From NCBI GenBank assembly GCA_029339195.1, contig JAPTJF010000099.1:62001-126000 (forward strand): a stretch of 64,000 nucleotides of DNA, written 5' to 3'. Every line of letters begins with the position of its first letter. Positions within the stretch are counted from its first letter, which is position 1. Below, in pieces: positions 22,601 through 32,798 of this stretch. Position numbers and translations under genes: made by a program. The DNA is from Micractinium sp. NFX-FRZ. Its lineage: Eukaryota > Chlorophyta > Trebouxiophyceae > Chlorellales > Chlorellaceae. Below the pieces are notes generated by a model. It ran no database searches. It saw nothing but the letters and a program-made list of their open reading frames with translations, and was not told where the DNA came from.

Positions 22601-25111
22601 CAACACACGCTACCAGCTGCCACGCTTGGGCATTCAGAATGTGCGCCACCCCTGCCTGCCTGCTGTACCAGAACTCAGCGGAACACACTGCTCCTGCGCC
22701 GACGCACCCGAGCCCACGAATGACACGGCAGCAATGTCTGGGTGGTCCAGAATGCGGTTGACCGTGTCGTGCGTGCCGTGCACCACATTCAGCACGCCCT
22801 TGGGCAGGCCTGGGGGAGTGAGGGAGTGAGGGCAGGGGGGAGGGGTGAGGGAAGGGCAGGGGCGTGCTAGCGCGAGAGGAAAGGGCAGTACGGCTTGGCA
22901 TGCCGGTGAGGGGGGGCTCGTCCTCGCTCTGCCACCTCCGTGGCAGCTTCCAGCTACGCGCGCAACGAGAAGCACTAGCTTTGGAGCTGTGGCATGCTCC
23001 CTTGCGCCCTGCTGCCACCCCGAGCCCCGCTGGCGCCAGCTTGGCGCCAGCTCAGCTCACCCGCCTCCAGCGCCAGCTCAGCCAGCATCATGGCGGCCCC
23101 GGGGTCGCGCTCAGACGGCTTCAGCACCATGCTGTTGCCGGCAGCGGTGGCGATGGGGAAGAGCCAGAGCGGGACCATGGCTGCAGGCGGGGAGGAGGGG
23201 GGGAAACAGGAGCAGAGCATCAAGGCTCAAGCTGGTGTTTAAAAGGGGCCACGCTGCTGCCCGCGCAACCCAGCTCCACACGCAGCCCACCCACACTGCC
23301 CAGCTGCGCACTCACCCGGGAAGTTGAAGGGGCATATGCCGGCGGTGACGCCCAGCGGCTGGCGGATGGAGTAGGTGTCGATCCCCCCGCTCACGCCCTC
23401 CAGATACTCTCCCATCAGGTCGCGGCCAATGCCGGAGGCATACTCCACCACCTCTGCGAGGGGCAGGGGCAGGGGGTGACGTGGCACAGCGTGGCGCCAT
23501 GAGTCGCGATTCATGCATGAAGGGTGCTCCACCACCGCAGCACGGCACGGCGTGCGCAGCACAGCACAGCACGCTGTCACGCGGGATCGGGGAGCAATAC
23601 GCCGCGGCGGCGCGCCCCTCTGGCGCCCGCCTGCAACACCTGCCACCCGCCCATCCTGCCGCATCCGCCCATCCCGTTCCTCCCACACTCTGTACATCTG
23701 CTGACAACCCCATCCTGCAGCACCCACCCAGTCCACGAAAGACGTCCCCCTGCGCGTCCGCCAGCGTCTTGCCCTGCTCCTGCGTGATGCTGGCCGCCAG
23801 CTCATCCTTGTGCCGGTTGATCAGCTCCTGAGGGCAGAGGGGATGCAAGAGGAGGGCAAGCAGACAGGGCTATATTTATATCGCCAGCTCATCCTTGTGC
23901 CGGCTGATCAGCTCCTGAGCACAGGAGGATATGCGGAAGTAACAGGGGAGGCAGATACATGTACGGTTACCAGGCTGCCAGCTCATTTATGTGCCCATAG
24001 ATCAGCTGCATATGCCAGGCGTGGCACCCTTCAACCATGTCCCGCCTCTCAACAAATGCTCCCCACCTGCAAGCGGAAGAAGACGCGTGCGCGCTGCGGC
24101 ACGGGGGTGGCCCTCCACTTGGGGAAGGCATCCTTGCCAGACTGCACCGCCGCGTTGAACTCCTCGGCAGTGCACAGCGGCAGGCGGGACACCACCTCCT
24201 GCACAAGCAGGGAGGGAGGCATGCGGGGCATGAGGTGGATGCAGGCACCACTGGCAGACCGCACAGGTGCGTTACACGCCACACTTGTTGGTATAAACAG
24301 GGCGCAGGCGGAACACCGCCTCGTGTAGGCACCGCGGCAGGCAGACGGGCGCAGCGGGGGCCAGGCAGCCCCATCAAACTCCTCGGCTGCCCACAGCAAC
24401 AGGCGCAGGGCGCCACCACCGAGCACAACATAGCAGGCCCAGCAGGCGCAGCAGAGTGTGCACGTTGCAGCGCCAGATGGGGAAATGGGGCACTGAGTCC
24501 TAACAGAGGACGCTTGGGAGCAATCAATGCTGTGCACAGGTGGCAGGCAGGTGGGATGTCCCTTTTCCACATAAGATGAGTCAGGGTGAGTCATGGGCAC
24601 ACAGCGGGCATATCAGGCAGCAGGGCCGCGGAGCGGCACACGGAGCCGGGTGGGCGGAAGGAGGTGGGGCGGCGCCGAGGCGGGGGGACAGGCCGCAGGG
24701 ATGCTCAGGGGCTGGGCAGTGCAGCGCTGGCAGTGAGCAAGGCATCCAGCCGCCACAAGACTGATGCAACTGCAGCTCCCTGCGGTGAGTGTGCCGCCGG
24801 GCCCAGCAGGGGTGCTTGCCTGTGTGGCCGGGTTCTTCACATCCACCCACTCCTTGGCTTTGGATTCCACAAACTTGCCGTCGATCAGCAGCTTCACCGT
24901 GGGCTGCACAGGCGCAGGCAGCGAGCGGTGGAGCAGCGAGCGGTGTGGGCGGCAGGGGCGCCGAGCGGTGCTGCTAGTGGCGGCAACAGCAGCGGGCAGC
25001 AGGGCGTACCGATGATGCCCCGGCGGCGGTCGCTGATGCACTGAAGCTGCGGAGCGGCTGCTCGAGCCCCAAGGCGCCCAAAAACTGACGCTGGCGAATG
25101 ACGGATCGCAT
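19642..25111 (-). CDS. ALDH6: mitochondrial methylmalonate-semialdehyde dehydrogenase (CoA-acylating), ALDH6 family
   Basis: Exons in transcript order: 25010-25111, 24820-24903, 24067-24198, 23728-23827, 23316-23453, 23061-23180, 22708-22809, 22315-22370, 21923-22114, 21478-21576, 20947-21096, 20613-20735, 20296-20347, 19901-20041. It converts methylmalonate semialdehyde to propionyl-CoA in valine and pyrimidine breakdown. An Arg-rich, Ser/Ala-rich presequence ([15 protein letters not shown]...) indicates mitochondrial import. Family marks: [24 protein letters not shown], the catalytic Cys314 in [26 protein letters not shown] and [17 protein letters not shown]. Intron 2 is GC-AG (CAG|GCAAGC) and restores [12 protein letters not shown]. 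The end is uncertain: exon 14 meets a strong GTGAGC donor at 19895-19900, and a phase-consistent last exon 19642-19697 is possible; read-through would instead stop at 19617. Introns hold tandem ghost copies of exons 4, 9 and 10. Confidence 0.92.
21183..21522 (-). repeat. array of degenerate copies of the ALDH6 exon 10 end
   Basis: The real exon end with its donor (21469-21515, plus-strand CAACCCACCTGCTGGACGCC) recurs at 21368-21411, more weakly at 21272-21300 and again near 21183-21208. The period is about 90-100 bases, and the spacers share words such as GCACCGAGGAA. Confidence 0.88.
21813..21867 (-). repeat. ghost copy of the ALDH6 exon 9 end plus donor
   Basis: Repeats 21912-21966, including CACCTTGAGGC and GCCTTCTCCAGCAGCA. 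It lies in the following intron, about 99 bases away. Confidence 0.92.
23883..24007 (-). repeat. two ghost copies of the ALDH6 exon 4 start plus acceptor
   Basis: 23883-23919 matches 23796-23832 (codons of [11 protein letters not shown] plus the acceptor) at 36 of 37 positions. A second, more decayed copy is at 23977-24007. The spacing is 87 to 94 bases and the spacer sequence is also related, so this is a three-unit tandem array in intron 3. Confidence 0.93.
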
Positions 25112-25682
25112 GGCGTCCCGAGGCTCCTGCTGAGGGTTGGCGCCGTGATTATGGCCGGCAGGGGAGCAATGGGTCGATGCGAGTCAGTGCCGAAAGGCAG
25201 GCTCTTGGCATTTTTGGAGGGCTTGAGGCTGAGCTGTACTTCACTGGACACACGGAAAACTCGCCTGTCGAGGTTTGGCGGGTCAGATCTGGGTTCCAGC
25301 ACACGATCATTGCAGCTTGGACGTCTCAGACCAGCGGAGGGAGGCACCCACCACACGCGGCTCGCCAGGTGCTGGTCCTTCGGCTGTTCCACGCGTTCTG
25401 TTGCACACGTCTTTGATGACGCTGTGTATTATTGATGACAAGGGAAGAAGAGAGTCTCTCTCTCGTGCGCCTCTTACCTCAGCGCTCCCCCTTCCTTCCC
25501 CTCGTGAGCACTCCCGCGCCGATCTAAGACACGCCCCGAGTCCCGACTGTCGGTGCAGGAGAGCGCCGAAGCGCGTGCACTCGCTTTACCGGCTGTGGCA
25601 GCGGCAGCTGGCGGCACCGACGGCAGCACAACGCTGCACCTTTCCCAGACACCTGGGCAGCTGGGGATTGTAGCCAGCCAAG
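25112..25682. promoter_or_regulatory. shared 5' region of ALDH6 and epsin genes
   Basis: A 571-base divergent intergenic region, probably a bidirectional promoter. It includes an AT-richer stretch around 25410-25450 and a CT-rich stretch near 25450-25500. No defined factor site is claimed. Confidence 0.6.
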
Positions 25683-28600
25683 ATGGACAAGCTAAAGGAG
25701 GTGGACTGGCGGGGGATCTACAAGACGGCCAGCCAGAAGGTGCGCTGGCTGGCTGGCTGGCTGGCGGCCAGACTGCGGCGTGCGCTGCACCAACATGCAG
25801 CGCAGCGCCCGGGGTGCCGCCTCCCAGCCGCGCCCCCTGCCCTAGGCGGCCCTGGCCAGCACCCGACCATCCCGTCGGTTATGCCTGCAGGTCAAGAAGT
25901 ATACCATGAACCTGACTGACCTGGAGATCAAGGTGGAGGAGGCGACCAATGCGGAGACGTGGGGTGAGGCCGAGGGGCGGTGGGTGAGGCATATGGGAGA
26001 GGGCAGCGGCTGAGGGAGGTTGGCAAGGCTGGGGCGGCAAAAGAGGCATGGGGTGACGGGGTTCGGCAGGCAGCTGGGCCGCCAGCAGGCAAGGCTGCGG
26101 GAAAGCAGGATCCACGCTGGCAGGCAGCAGAGGGCGGGGGCTGGCAAGGAGCCATGCCATGCCTTGCCAGGCTGGCAGGCCGAGCACACATTCTTCTCTT
26201 ACAGCACTCCCCTCTTGCCTGTCCTGTTGTGGTGCCTGCAGGCCCGCACGGATCCGTGATGAACGGTGAGCAGGGCAGCATGCACAGCAGGGCAGCTGGC
26301 GTGGGTGCAGCGGGGCCGGCAGCCGGCGCTGCCTCTCCTGCAGCCGCCCGCCCGCTGCTCTTCATCCTCTTTTTGCATTGCCTCCGTGATGGCGCTTTGC
26401 TCGGGACAGGCACCCGCTTCCTCCCAGTTGCCTTACACCGGCGAGGTGCACCCCCGGCTCTCCCCATCTCCCTGCCGACTGTGCCTCACCCATACCCATG
26501 TACTTACCTTCCATATACCTGCTGCTGCTGTCTCACTGTTGTTTGCCCGCAGAGATTGCTGATGCTGCCTTTGACCCCGAGAACTACCGCCAGATCATGG
26601 GCGTGCTGGCGCGGCGGCTGCAGGAAAAGGTGGGGCTGTGGGGCTGTGCACTGCAGCGGCCAGAAGGAGGCCGGCGGGGCTGGTGCATGTGCATGCACAG
26701 CACACCAGGACCAGGGATGCCCCCCCGTGCCCTTCCTGCCCTGCAGGACGGAAACTGGCGCACATGCGACAAGGCGCTACTGCTGCTGCTCAAGTGCCTG
26801 CACACATGGCAGTGCTGGAGGTGGCGGTTTTATTGATCCTTCAACCCTTCCCTGCACTGCAGGACGAAAACTGGCGCATGTGCTACAAGGCGCTGCTGCT
26901 GCTGGAGCACCTGCTGAAGCACGGGCCCGGCAAGATTGTGGGGGATGTGCAGTCGAGCGCGGTGGTGCTGGACAGGCTGACCAACTTCCAGTACAAGGAT
27001 GAGAACATGAAGGACCACGGTGGGTGCTGTGGGGCTGTCTGAAAGCATGAGACAAGTTGTGCCAGCTGCGCGACAGCTGGCGGGCTGCACGGCGGCCTGG
27101 CAGCCTGCGTCCGGCCTGTGCATGGCATGTGTGCAAGCGTGAGAACAGCGGCACCCGCAAAGGAAATGTTCATCCAGCTTGCAATTTCCTTGCGCATGTA
27201 TTTTCCTTTCTTCTCTTCTTTTCGCAAACAAGCATCTGCAACGGTTGTGTGCAGGCGTGAATGTGCGGCACCGCGCCAAGGAGATCATCCAGCTCGTCAA
27301 CTCGCCCGACCGCCTGCGGGAAGAGCGGGACAAGGTGGGCGGGCGGGCAAGCGCGAGCCAGAGGCGCAGGCGGCCGGCGGCACTCGCAACGCCTGGGCAG
27401 CAGCGGGGCGTGTTGGGATGGGCGGGCGGCAGCCTGCACCCACCTGCGCATTCTGCCCACACACTTGTGTTCCGCTAAACGCTCGCCCACAGGCCTTCCA
27501 AGGGCCATTGCCAGAAGCACCGCAGCAGCGTCTGCCTCGACCAGATGCGGTCTTCCCATGACGCCTTGTGCCCTCGCCCCGCCCTCTCTTGCACCCACAG
27601 GCCAAGGCCAACCGGCAGAAGTACCGCGGCGTGTCTGCCGACCAGATGCGCTCCGGCGGCCAGCTGGGCGGCAGCAGCAGCTTTGGGCGCAGCGGCTCCG
27701 ACCGCTACACCAGCAACACCAGCGGGGGCTCCCTGCACGCCACCAGCAGCAGCGGGCTGGCGGGCGCCAGCAGCGGCGGCTACGGCGGCGCCGCGGGCAG
27801 CGGGGGCGGCGGGTTGGGGGGCAGCCTGGGGCTAGGAGGCACCGGTGGCAGCTACTCAGTGAGCCGCAGGTGGGTGCTGCCCAAGCTGCAGTCCGGTGCT
27901 GCCCAAGCTGCAGTCCTTGCTTTGTGGGTTGCAGCGGCGGTGCATTCTGGTTGTTGAGCGCAGTGGTAGCAGGGAGGCAGCCTGGGGCTGGCCTGGCGTG
28001 CAGCGGTGGCACATGCTGCGGCAGCAGTCGTTTCGTGCGGGAGCGTTGTGCCATGCTGCTGAGTCAACGGTGTCGCTCGCTGTGGCCCGTGCTGCCTTGC
28101 CGTGCTCCTGCTTCCCCGCCTGCCTTGCCCGCTCTCCTCCCCACCCCTCTACTCTCCCCTTACCCCCACCCCTCTTTTAGGACCGATTCGTATGATGAGA
28201 CCGAGCACGACTCACACTACATCTCCAAGCGCCCCGGTGGCGCCAGCGAGGCGCCGGCTGTCGGCGCCAGCTCAGCGGCTGCCAGCTCAGCGCCAGCAGG
28301 CGACGACGCGATGGCCGCCACTCGGGCGCGCATCGAGCGGCTGAAGCTTTCTGAGGACAAGGCGGCGGCTGAGGCGGCAGGTGTGTGCAGCTGCCTTGTG
28401 GCGGATTTATATTTGGCCGGTTGGCCAGTAGGGGAAGGGTGCCTGCCTGCCAGTTTCAAGCTTTTCAAAGGCACCAGGTGTATGCAGCACGCCAGCGTGG
28501 AACAGCTCAGCAGAAACTGACGATGTGAAGCTGAATTCCAAGGTTTGGTTTCATCGTGCTATGCCCGCTGTGCTGAGCCTAATATGCTGTGCCTGCTGCG

Positions 28601-29548
28601 CCTGCAGAGTCCGGCAAGAAGAAGCTGACCAATGTCAAGGTCAACCCCAAGATTGCCGCTTCCCTAGGCCTCAAGATCCCGGCGCCCGCAGCTCCTCGGC
28701 CCGCCGGCGCGCCTGCTGCAGGAGCGCCGCTGGCGGCAGCACCTGCAGCAGCAGCGGGGGCCGAAATCGACCTTTTGGGGGGTCTGGATGACCCAACGCC
28801 AGCGCCCGTCCAAGCAGCAGCGCCGCTGGCACCTGCCACCTTTGACCCGTTTGCGGCGCCCGCCGCCCCGGCTGCAGCGCCCGCCAGCAGCCAGCCGGCA
28901 TGGGATGCCTTTGCTGGGGCGGCACCAGCTCCGGCAGCAGCAGCTGCCTCTCCGCTCGACCTGCTGGGAGGCCTGGGCGGCCACAGTCCAGCCCCAGCCG
29001 CAGCCCCAGCTGCTTCCCACGTGGACCCATTTGCAGCCTTCTCAGCCCCGGCGCCAGCGCCGGTGCAGATGCCCGCCATGCCGGCTGCGCGGCCTGCCCC
29101 CGCGGCAGCGCCGCTGCCGTCTGTGGCGGCGGGAGTGCCGGCAGCGCTGCCTGAGGACATGTTTTCTGACCTCACGGGCATTGGCAAGCCGCAGCAGCCG
29201 ATGGGGCACCAAGCAGCCCATGCAGGGCCGCTGCCGATGGCAGCACGCGGCGGCGGCGGCGGCAGCAGCATGGGTGGGTGGGGCCTGCCCACGGCGCCGC
29301 CTCAAGGGGTGTCCCCGCCCTCCCCAGGCGGCGGCTTTGGGGACTTTGGCGCCGCTCCAACCGGCTTTGCGCCTGTCGCTCCTGCGGCAGGCACGGGCAT
29401 GCAGCAGCAGCAGACACAACAGGGGGCGCCTGTGCACGCACGCTCTGGCAGCCTGGGCCACTCGGCAGACTTTGGGAGCTTCAGCTACAGTGCGGCGCCG
29501 CAGGGCGGCGCCAGCGCAGCGGACCCCTTTGCGGATCTGCTCAAATGA
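25683..29548 (+). CDS. epsin-like clathrin adaptor with ENTH domain
   Basis: Exons: 25683-25739, 25891-25963, 26242-26265, 26553-26629, 26863-27019, 27255-27334, 27601-27869, 28181-28380, 28608-29548; 625 residues, phases consistent. Residues 1 to about 140 form an ENTH domain: TMNLTDLEIKVEEATN, ETWGPHGSVMNEIADA, then a block around WRMCYKALLLLEHLLKHG and NVRHRAKEIIQLV. ENTH domains bind phosphoinositides and help curve membranes. The long tail is Gly/Ser then Ala/Pro-rich, with adaptor-binding motifs FDPF, VDPF and ADPF and clathrin-box-like LLGGLDD and LLGGLGG; the protein ends DPFADLLK. This layout fits a vesicle adaptor at the plasma membrane, trans-Golgi or endosomes. Which plant epsin subclass it belongs to cannot be told here. 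Exon 3 is only 24 bases. Confidence 0.92.
26741..26801 (+). repeat. ghost copy of epsin exon 5 start with intact acceptor
   Basis: Repeats 26857-26914: acceptor CTGCAG, then codons reading DGNWRTCDKALLLL against the real DENWRMCYKALLLL. Identity is about 85-90 percent over 50 bases by eye. Inclusion would lead to a stop codon within about 30 codons. Confidence 0.92.
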
Positions 29549-30056
29549 GCGCGCGCACCCTCACTTGCGGCAGCTGCCTGCCTGCCTGTGCAGGCGTGCA
29601 CAGGTGACAGCTCACCGAGCCACCTCACTGCGCTTTGGCACCCTCTTCTGGCGTTGGGCGGCATATCCTCTTTTGTTGACACCGGCGCCCCCCGATTTGC
29701 ACACTGAACTGACCGCCCCCGCGGCCAGTGGCTGTGTTTAATTGCCGTCCCTTTTCTGTAACCAGTTGTGTTGAATGAAGCACGGCAGGCGACAGCGCTG
29801 CTGTCCGTGATACTTTTGCGGTCCATGCATTGCCTTCTCTCAGTGTGTGGAGGCTGGCTGTCCCCTGGGCTCACAGCAGGGGGAGATTAGCTTCTTGCCA
29901 CATGTGCGGTACCAAGGGCCAGCTTCCTGGCTGAAGATCTTCTTTCTCGGCGTACACACCCCGCGCTGCCCGGCGTTGTTGCCAATACTATTAGCCCTGG
30001 GTACAGAGTTCGCAAGGCGCCGGTAAGCAGGCAGCTTCGGCCTTCAAGGCTCACAG
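29549..30056. other. intergenic: epsin 3' UTR and next promoter
   Basis: The epsin poly(A) signal lies at 29757-29761; the rest is the promoter of the secreted cysteine-rich gene. No gene seen. Confidence 0.6.
29757..29761 (+). promoter_or_regulatory. TGTAA poly(A) signal of the epsin gene
   Basis: TGTAA 209 bases after the stop codon. Confidence 0.75.
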
Positions 30057-32280
30057 ATGGCACCGTGCCGGAGTCTCGGCAGGCCTTCAATAGCAGCTCT
30101 AGTGCTTCTAGCAGTATGGATACTTGCTGGTGAGTGCAAGCGAGCGCCTCTGGCGCTGTCCGCCGCGCCGCTCCAACCTGCCGCCTGCCGGCCTGCCGCC
30201 ACCACACACTGCAGAATGCTCTGCGTGCAGTCAAGTAGCAGAGTTCAAGCTGCTCCTAGGGTCTTTTCCTTTATGTGTCATTAGTTTACGTGTGCTGAGC
30301 TCTGCAGGTGCAGCACAGCATGTGGGTGCCGCACCTAAACGGCCGGCCCCACGGCCCCGCATCAAACGGCCGGCCGCCAAGCGCCCGCCCCCACCCCCTC
30401 AAAAGAAGAAGTCTCCGCCGCCCCGCCCCCTGAGGCCGCCCCCGCCGCCGCCGCCCAGGCCCCCGCGCCCCCCGCCCCCACCCCGCCCGCCTCCACCGCC
30501 GCCGGTGTGCGCCGCCCTCAGAATAAAATGCGACGTCGGTCCCGACTGCTGCTCCGGAGCCTGCGACAGAGCCAACTCCCCCTTCACCTGCGTAAGCGCT
30601 GGCCTCGCCAAGCCTGCTGGCGGGCCCGTTTGGTTCCTGCCCTGTGGACGGGCACATACCTCACAACTTGGGGAAAAATTGAAAAGTGCCGAATCTTACG
30701 ATTCGCAGTGTGTGTGTGTGTCCGTGTGTGTTTGTGTGTGGCTACCGGGGGCGTGAGACCTGCACGGCGTGCCCCCCTTCACTCTGCATGGCGCAACCCC
30801 TGCCCTCCCCCTCCACGCAGTGCTACGACGACGTGGTCGCAAAGAGCCAGCTGTCGACGCTGGACCTTTCAAAGATCATCAACCTCCAAAAGTGCTCCGA
30901 CGACGGGGAGTGCTGCAACAAGCACTGCGTGGGCATCGGGCCGCTGAAGGGATGCCTGCCGGTGAGGCACGCACACTCACCCACTTGGTCTCCCGCCGCC
31001 GCCTGCTGTCTCCCACATGCATGCACCTACCCACATGCATTCAACAACCATGGCCGCAGGGGTGCCCTGCATGACCCCACGTGCACGCATGCCTGGTCCT
31101 GCCTGAAGCTTACACATGCTCGCCGGTTTCAGCCCGCCGCTGCCCTCACACCCCACAAGCCCTTCACCCTTCTCCCCACCCAACCGTTGGACCCCTGCCT
31201 TATTTCCCTGCCTCCACGCTGCTCCGTGATTGCAGTGTGTGCCCGTGCCCTTTGGTGAATGTGCTGGAGATGATGACTGTTGGTGAGGCTCAAGAGGGTT
31301 TCTTGGGGGCTTGCTTCCGCGCGGCACTGGGTGCAGCGGCATGCTGGCCTGCCTCTGCCTGACCCCCCCACCTGGCCACTGTGCCACTCTTACTGTACTG
31401 TGCCGCCCACCCCTGCCGCTCTCCCCAGTTTTGGAGCTGCCTGTCAGGAGAAGAGCTGCTGCCTGCGCAACGGCATAACGTGCGGATTCCAGGTGGGGAG
31501 GCGGCAGCAGCCACAGCACGTGGCGTGGGCGGCAGCAGGCTGTGCCGCACCTCCCCACTGCATTCTACCCCCTGGTGCAGCTGGTCCAGTAACCCACCTC
31601 GCCCCTGATGCTGCATCAGGCCTGGATGGCTGCATGGCTGCATGATGCATGTGTGACTCTGAACCGCTTGCTCCCCCGCCAGTTCTGTGCATTCGCTGTT
31701 CTTGCGTTGCGGGGCAATTGCAGCGTGCTGCCTGAGTCATACTCGAATTTTATTAGTCATACTGTCCTCCATCACGCCGCAGGTCAACGTCACCATCCCC
31801 TTTGCAAGCAACAAGCTGTGCTGCTCCGGCCTGTGCGCCCCCGGCTCCGCCACCTGCGTCTCGTGAGTGCCGCCGAGTGCTGCCGTGGACATCAGCGCAT
31901 GCCAGGCGTGCTTAATGTTTTAATTATGGGCCCATGTCTTCTCAACCAAGTCTTCTTAACCAGCCTGCACCATCTGAGCCATCTGCTTTCAGATGAAACA
32001 GCCTGGAGCTCCTCTGCCACACACACATACACACATGGCCAGTGGCATGCCTGCCCCCCCGGCACGTCCCCAGCGTACATCGCCACCATGCAATGTGTCC
32101 ATTCTGCCTGTGCGCAGGTGCATCACTGAAGGCACCCCGGGATGCTCCACAGCTGCCGACTGCTGCGTGAAGACCAACACTTGTACCGCCGGCAAGTGCT
32201 GCCTGCCCGCCAACGCAGCGTGCACCACGGGCGGCACCTCATGCTGCTCCGGAACCTGCAGGTTTGGAAAGTGCAAGTAA
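30057..32280 (+). CDS. secreted proline-rich protein with tandem cystine-knot-like modules
   Basis: Exons: 30057-30129, 30308-30591, 30821-30961, 31236-31282, 31429-31492, 31783-31862, 32118-32280; 283 residues, phases consistent. Residues 1-24 are a signal peptide (hydrophobic ALVLLAVWILA). A basic Pro/Lys/Arg segment and a run of PPPPP-type repeats follow, typical of hydroxyproline-rich cell-wall or extracellular-matrix proteins. The rest is rich in cysteine with the recurring pattern C-x(5-8)-C-x(4-6)-CC-x(3-5)-C, as in CDVGPDCCSGAC, CSDDGECCNKHC, CAGDDDCCFGAAC, CSTAADCCVKTNTC and a C-terminal SCCSGTCRFGKC. This matches the inhibitor-cystine-knot spacing, repeated about five or six times. 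The scaffold occurs in many unrelated secreted proteins, so no activity is inferred. A cell-wall or matrix role is the simplest reading from the proline spacer. Confidence 0.85.
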
Positions 32281-32519
32281 GCCTCTGGGTTGGGCCGCCC
32301 CCTCAGGGGCTGCCTGCCCTGGCAGCTGCAAAACATACCCAGTCACGCTCTGGACAGCCAATGACTCATCCACACTTTCTCCACAGTCACGGTCACATCC
32401 TTTGACCCCCATAATGCCACACCGGGGCTGTTTCCAACCCTTCACTCTCATGATCAATCTGACACACGCACGACAGCCTCAGCCCCTTGTTCCGCAGTTA
32501 TTTTCATCCTCCGTGCAAC

Positions 32520-32524
32520 TGTAA
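32520..32524 (+). promoter_or_regulatory. TGTAA poly(A) signal of the cysteine-rich gene
   Basis: TGTAA 240 bases after the stop codon. Confidence 0.7.
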
Positions 32525-32610
32525 GCCCTCTCCATCTCCACAGCATGCGCATAGCTCGACCAAGCATACCATGCACTCATTACTGTGACGGCACGCTGCG
32601 CAACGACATG

Positions 32611-32615
32611 TTACA
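32611..32615 (-). promoter_or_regulatory. TGTAA poly(A) signal of the WD40 gene
   Basis: TTACA on the plus strand, 184 bases beyond the minus-strand stop at 32799. Confidence 0.65.
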
Positions 32616-32798
32616 CGCCATGCCTGCTACATTGCATTGCGGCAGGCTATAAGGCCGGGCGGGATGGCAGAGTGTGCTGCTGCTGCCAGCCCAGGCCAGG
32701 CCAGGGGCAGCCCACACCTCGCCCCAGCCGCCGTTGCGTGCTCATGCTCCGAGCTGGCACCACCATGCGCACCACCTGCCACGTTAGCCAGCTGCCAC

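Larger units (their letters stand above)
32281..32798. other. convergent 3' region, no gene seen
   Basis: Contains the plus-strand poly(A) signal at 32520-32524 and a minus-strand TGTAA at 32611-32615 that would serve the WD40 gene. Nothing else was recognised. Confidence 0.6.

Noticed and set aside
26741..26801. epsin ghost exon as a true alternative exon
   Set aside because: It has no suitable donor and inclusion leads to a stop; treated as a degenerate copy.
28579..29292. long antisense open frame rich in Ala and Gly opposite the epsin tail
   Set aside because: It is the mirror of the Ala/Pro-rich epsin exon 9; GC-rich codon bias leaves the opposite frame open.
30308..32280. calling the cysteine-rich modules a toxin
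   Set aside because: Cystine-knot spacing is found in many secreted proteins, and the proline-rich spacer points to a cell-wall or matrix protein.
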